Origin: Oncomelania hupensis | Lineage: Eukaryota > Mollusca > Gastropoda > Littorinimorpha > Pomatiopsidae | Assembly: GCA_036898135.1 (NCBI GenBank) | Contig: CM072522.1 | Location: forward strand, 13,639,399-13,703,398 | Direction of reading: 5' to 3' | DNA length: 64,000 nt | In this document: in pieces, positions 60,790-64,000 of the stretch | Layout of the letters: each line of letters opens with the position of its first letter | How positions within the stretch are numbered: position 1 is the stretch's first letter | The notes under the pieces: generated by a model | Seen by the model: only the letters and a program-made list of their open reading frames with translations | Databases searched by the model: none | What the model was told of the DNA's origin: nothing | Made by a program: the position numbers and the translations under genes

Positions 60790-61680
60790 TGAAAAAATGC
60801 GCACCACATGCAGCGTTGATGAAGTGGATGATAACGTGCATTTGCATGTATGCAGTGTCTACACACGCACACGTACGCACACCTGCCCACACAAATTTTT
60901 AAAACTACACATGAAAATACAAGGAAATACTTTGAACACACTGACCCCATACAGTGATGATGGTGTGGACGCACACCCCGTGCAGCGATGATAACATGGA
61001 TGATGACGTGCATGTACATGTATGCAGTGTCTACACACGCACACGTACGCACACTTGTATACACAAATTTTTAAAACTACACGCCAAAATATAATAAAAT
61101 GCATTGAAAAAAAAACAAACAAAAAACACGTACCCCTGTGCAACGATGATACCGTGTTCATGCATTGTAAACAGTGTCTGCACACATGCGCGTGCATGTA
61201 TGCAGTGTCTGCACACACATTTTTAATACTCTGCACGCTCATTTTTAATACTCTGCACGCCCAAAGTTTTAAAAGTGCACGCCAAAATACAATGAAATAC
61301 GCTGAAAACAAAACACGCACCCCCGTGCATCGATGATACCATGTGCGTGCACGTGTGCGTGCATGTATGCAGTGTCTGCACACACATTTTTAATACTCTG
61401 TACGCTCAAATTTGAAACACTGCACGCCCAAATTTAAAACAATGCACGCCAAAATACAATGAAATACGCTGAAAACAAAACACTCACCCCCATGCATCGA
61501 TGATACCATGTGCGTGCACGTGTGCGTGCATGTATGCAGTGTCTGCACACACATTTTTAATACTCTGTACGATCAAATTTGAAACACTGCACGCCCAAAT
61601 TTAAAACAATGCACGCCAAAATACAATAAAATACGCTAAAAACAAAACACGCAACCCGTGCATCGATGATACCATGTGCG
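60790..61680. repeat. About 168-bp tandem array
   Basis: GCAGTGTCTRCACAC recurs near 60855, 61024, 61202, 61370 and 61538, spaced 168-178 bp. Each unit also holds CGATGATACCATG-like and CGCCAAAATACAAT blocks. No coding evidence. Confidence 0.9.
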
Positions 61681-61845
61681 TGGGATGTCTTTATTGTAAA
61701 GTGACTGGCTGGTGGAGGGCATTCAGTTTTCCCACTAGGGTTGTTTCAGCAGATCTTTTATGCGGATTGGGGGTTGTCCGGTCTTGATTTGGCTCGGAAG
61801 AGTCCGCTGGACCTAAAGCAACAATTATGTAATGTAATGTAGTGT
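61681..61845 (+). mobile_element. Retroposon family R, 5'-truncated
   Basis: From GGGATGTCTTTATTGTAAAGTG to TATGTAATGTAATG. Inserted at the end of the 168-bp array. Confidence 0.85.
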
Positions 61846-62061
61846 TCTCCTGTATTTGTTTTAGTATATTTCTCCTCTTTAACGCACTAATCTCACATGT
61901 ACAGCGATAACTAATTAACTCATACACGCGTTTAGTTTCATATATAGTGAGCAACTAGCACGATTCGAGCATGCTTCAGGGCAACAAGCACGCTTCGATT
62001 CCACACTTCATTGTTTTGTCTATCATTTTTGAGTAGACGGAGCGTTGGCCTGTTAAAAGTA

Positions 62062-62205
62062 AAAAAAGGTAAAGGTGTTCGCGTAAGCTTTTCGGTCGTT
62101 GGGGAGATAAGCGTTTGAGATATCTCTTTTTTCTAAGCTAGCTTAATAAGGGCATTGCCTATCTCCTCTCCATCGCTGCTTTACCATCCCTGGTTCGTAT
62201 TATTT
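62062..62205 (-). mobile_element. tRNA/5S SINE body fragment
   Basis: AAAAAAGGTAAAGGTGTTCG...ATCGCTGCTTTACCATCCC is a diverged copy of the SINE 3' body without its 5S part. Confidence 0.55.
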
Positions 62206-62772
62206 ATAATTCTCATGTAGAGAGATCGAGCAAGCTTTCTTTATAATGTGGGGCTTAAACAGGGAAAATAGACTAACATACACCCAATACTTCGGTTAGC
62301 TTCTTTCTTTACTCGTCTTCAGAAAATAAATACGCAATAATTTGGTTGTATTCTGGATCCTCACTCCCGCCATATATAATTTTAAAAATCAAACCTATAC
62401 TTGTGTGGAGCCAGCACTCTGAAAGTTTTACCTAGATATATAAATATTTCTGGCAATCAAACACTTAATACAACAAAATATAGTAATGCTTTCGTTAATA
62501 TTTACCACAACTAATTTTTCTACTGAATCAAATTTCACTTGATTTCATTGTTTTAAATTTGAGATTTTTAAATTTTTTTTTTAAAGATTTGGAACTGAAA
62601 TGGATTTACATAAATCAGTGTGAGAATTTTGATGAGATTAATGTGATTACTTAGGAATGACGTAATTTATAAATACGATTTTACATGGAACTTGCAGACC
62701 AATTTGACACTGCTCTTTATAATGACAATTACGTGTGTGTGTGTGTTTGTGCGTGTGTGTGTGTGTGTGCAG

Positions 62773-62929
62773 CTCATGAGCTCGCCAATACCCTTCTGAC
62801 TCCACTCAAAGCTTTGATTACCGCCGATACCACCGAGGCTGCATGCGAAAATGAATGCCAAAACTTGTCACAGCACCTTGGCACTTGGGGCTCATTGATT
62901 GGACTCGTTTGCCCTACAGCATGCCAAAC
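62773..62929 (+). CDS. Peptide gene, cysteine-core exon (copy b)
   Basis: Acceptor again a GT repeat running into CAG; donor GTTAGT at 62930. The phases (1 in, 2 out) match copy a, so it could replace copy a behind the same signal exon. The core is C-x3-C-x17-C-x3-C, one codon shorter. The first 20 codons of the helix-like segment are nearly identical; the core is strongly different. If unspliced the frame stops at 62940-62942. It may be an alternative exon, part of a second gene whose first exon is elsewhere, or a non-functional duplicate. Confidence 0.65.
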
Positions 62930-62964
62930 GTTAGTATTATAACTAAATATGCCCTCTTTGAGAC

Positions 62965-63270
62965 TGTGCAAGTAGGGCTACTTTAACTACATATGCCATC
63001 TCTGAGTCTGTGCAAGTGTAAGTAGGGTTACTTTAACTAAATATGCCATCTCTGAGTCTGTGCAAATGTAAGTAGGGCTACTTTAACTAAATATGCACTC
63101 TCTGGAGCCTTTGTAAGTGTAAGTAGGGCTACTTTAACTAAATATGCACTCTCTGAACCTTTGCAAATGTAAGTAGGGCTACTTTAACTAAATATGCCCT
63201 CTATGAGTCTGTGCAAGTGTAAGTAGGGCTACTTTAACTAAACATGCACTTTCTGAGCCTTTGCAAGCTG
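62965..63270. repeat. About 51-bp tandem repeat, six copies
   Basis: GTAAGTAGGGCTACTTTAAC recurs every 50-52 bp. Each unit supplies a GTAAGT hexamer. Copy a of the locus has two units, separated by the LINE insertion. Confidence 0.92.
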
Positions 63271-63323
63271 TAATTAAGTAAGCCTATCTTAAACACATTT
63301 ATTATACTCTACATACACACTCG

Positions 63324-63330
<7 letters not shown>

Positions 63331-63371
<41 letters not shown>
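63331..63371. repeat. (CT)n microsatellite
   Basis: Counterpart of 55548-55677 in the duplicate. Confidence 0.92.
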
Positions 63372-63375
<4 letters not shown>

Positions 63376-64000
63376 CGTCTATCACAGTCTGTAGGATATG
63401 AATATTAGAAAAGCGTAGCCAATGTGCATGGCACTCGTATTTATACAACTATAGACAAGGCATCAAACTGGCCAATGCTGGTCCAGCAGTTACAGGACAG
63501 AAGTTAAAATGATAGAGAGTACCCTCAGCCTGCTCACTACATTCTGCAGTGCAGTGGGCGCATGCCTCTTTAAGCAAGCTCAGATACTCTGTATTAGCGT
63601 AACGTCTGTCCTATGACAGCTCGAAAGTTCAATAATTTGACTCTTTTTCAAATAAATTTACTACCCCATAAACCAGACTTAGCTTACGTTTCCCTAAACA
63701 TCTGTAAAATCAAATGAGTCGCCTTTTTGGGGAGAAGTATAATATTGCTTTCGCGAGGCTGATACCTTGCTTGTAATAGTATATAGCGAATGCGACATAC
63801 ATAGGACTTTCGGTACATAGGCTATGCTCTTCTCACATCGAAATATGGGCGCCTGTGGTCTCTCCTATGTCTGATTGCAACAAAGAATTGTATACCAATC
63901 CACTGACATTTCTACAAACATATTGGTATCTTGTGCATCATTGGTGCCTTTTCTGCTTTCACTCACTGTCCCTCATGCAGGGAAACATAGGTTTGGAACG

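Larger units (their letters stand above)
62371..64000 (+). repeat. Partial duplication of the peptide locus
   Basis: Colinear with about 54325-56313, ending at the window edge. The breakpoint lies about 50 bp downstream of the signal-peptide exon of copy a, so that exon is not duplicated. The family A insertion of copy a is absent, so the duplication probably predates it (or the copy was not affected). Confidence 0.88.

Overview
The window is nuclear DNA of an invertebrate animal, most likely a mollusc and probably a gastropod. That assignment is an inference from four things: the mix of non-LTR retrotransposon families, the tRNA/5S-derived SINEs, very dense microsatellites, and spliced genes with long repeat-filled introns. 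There are no operons, bacterial genes or CRISPR arrays. Two host genes can be supported, both on the + strand; most of the rest is transposable elements (often nested) and tandem repeats.

Gene 1 (8569-29746) is a six-exon gene for a 316-residue HtrL/YibB-like type II membrane protein. All junctions are GT-AG, the reading frame is continuous, and the last intron of 8.5 kb is packed with retroelements. The terminal codons and proximal 3' UTR recur as three degenerate tandem copies 2.4 kb downstream (32110-32358). They are separated from the gene by two opposed LINE remnants.

Gene 2 (TATA box 52307, proposed exons 52337-56449) encodes a small secreted cysteine-rich peptide: a signal peptide, a basic cleavage site, then a C-x3-C-x18-C-x3-C core. 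Its core exon and more than 1.6 kb of flank are duplicated 8 kb downstream (62371 to beyond the window end), without the signal-peptide exon. By hand count the cysteine half of the exon has diverged far more than either the preceding helix-like half or the surrounding non-coding DNA. I think this is the most interesting locus here. No named family was recognised.

Layout: 1-4800 holds three copies of an RTE-like LINE (family A), one containing a near-perfect 38-bp-arm palindrome; 5.1-6.1 kb SINE pieces; 6.5-8.5 kb an L1/Tx1-like LINE; 8.6-29.7 kb gene 1 with its introns; 29.8-50.2 kb a retroelement graveyard (LINE families A, D and E, a Ty3/gypsy gag remnant, a 600-bp retroposon with target-site duplications, a 281-bp MITE and an 844-bp pogo/Tigger-like element); 51.2-52.1 kb a 56-bp minisatellite with emerging dimeric order; 52.3-56.4 kb gene 2; 57-61.7 kb a tRNA-like locus, CT-rich arrays and a roughly 168-bp tandem array; 62.4-64.0 kb the duplicated peptide exon.

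No database search was possible. Family names rest on motif recognition, TE boundaries are approximate except where target-site duplications are stated, and clade names within the LINEs are tentative.
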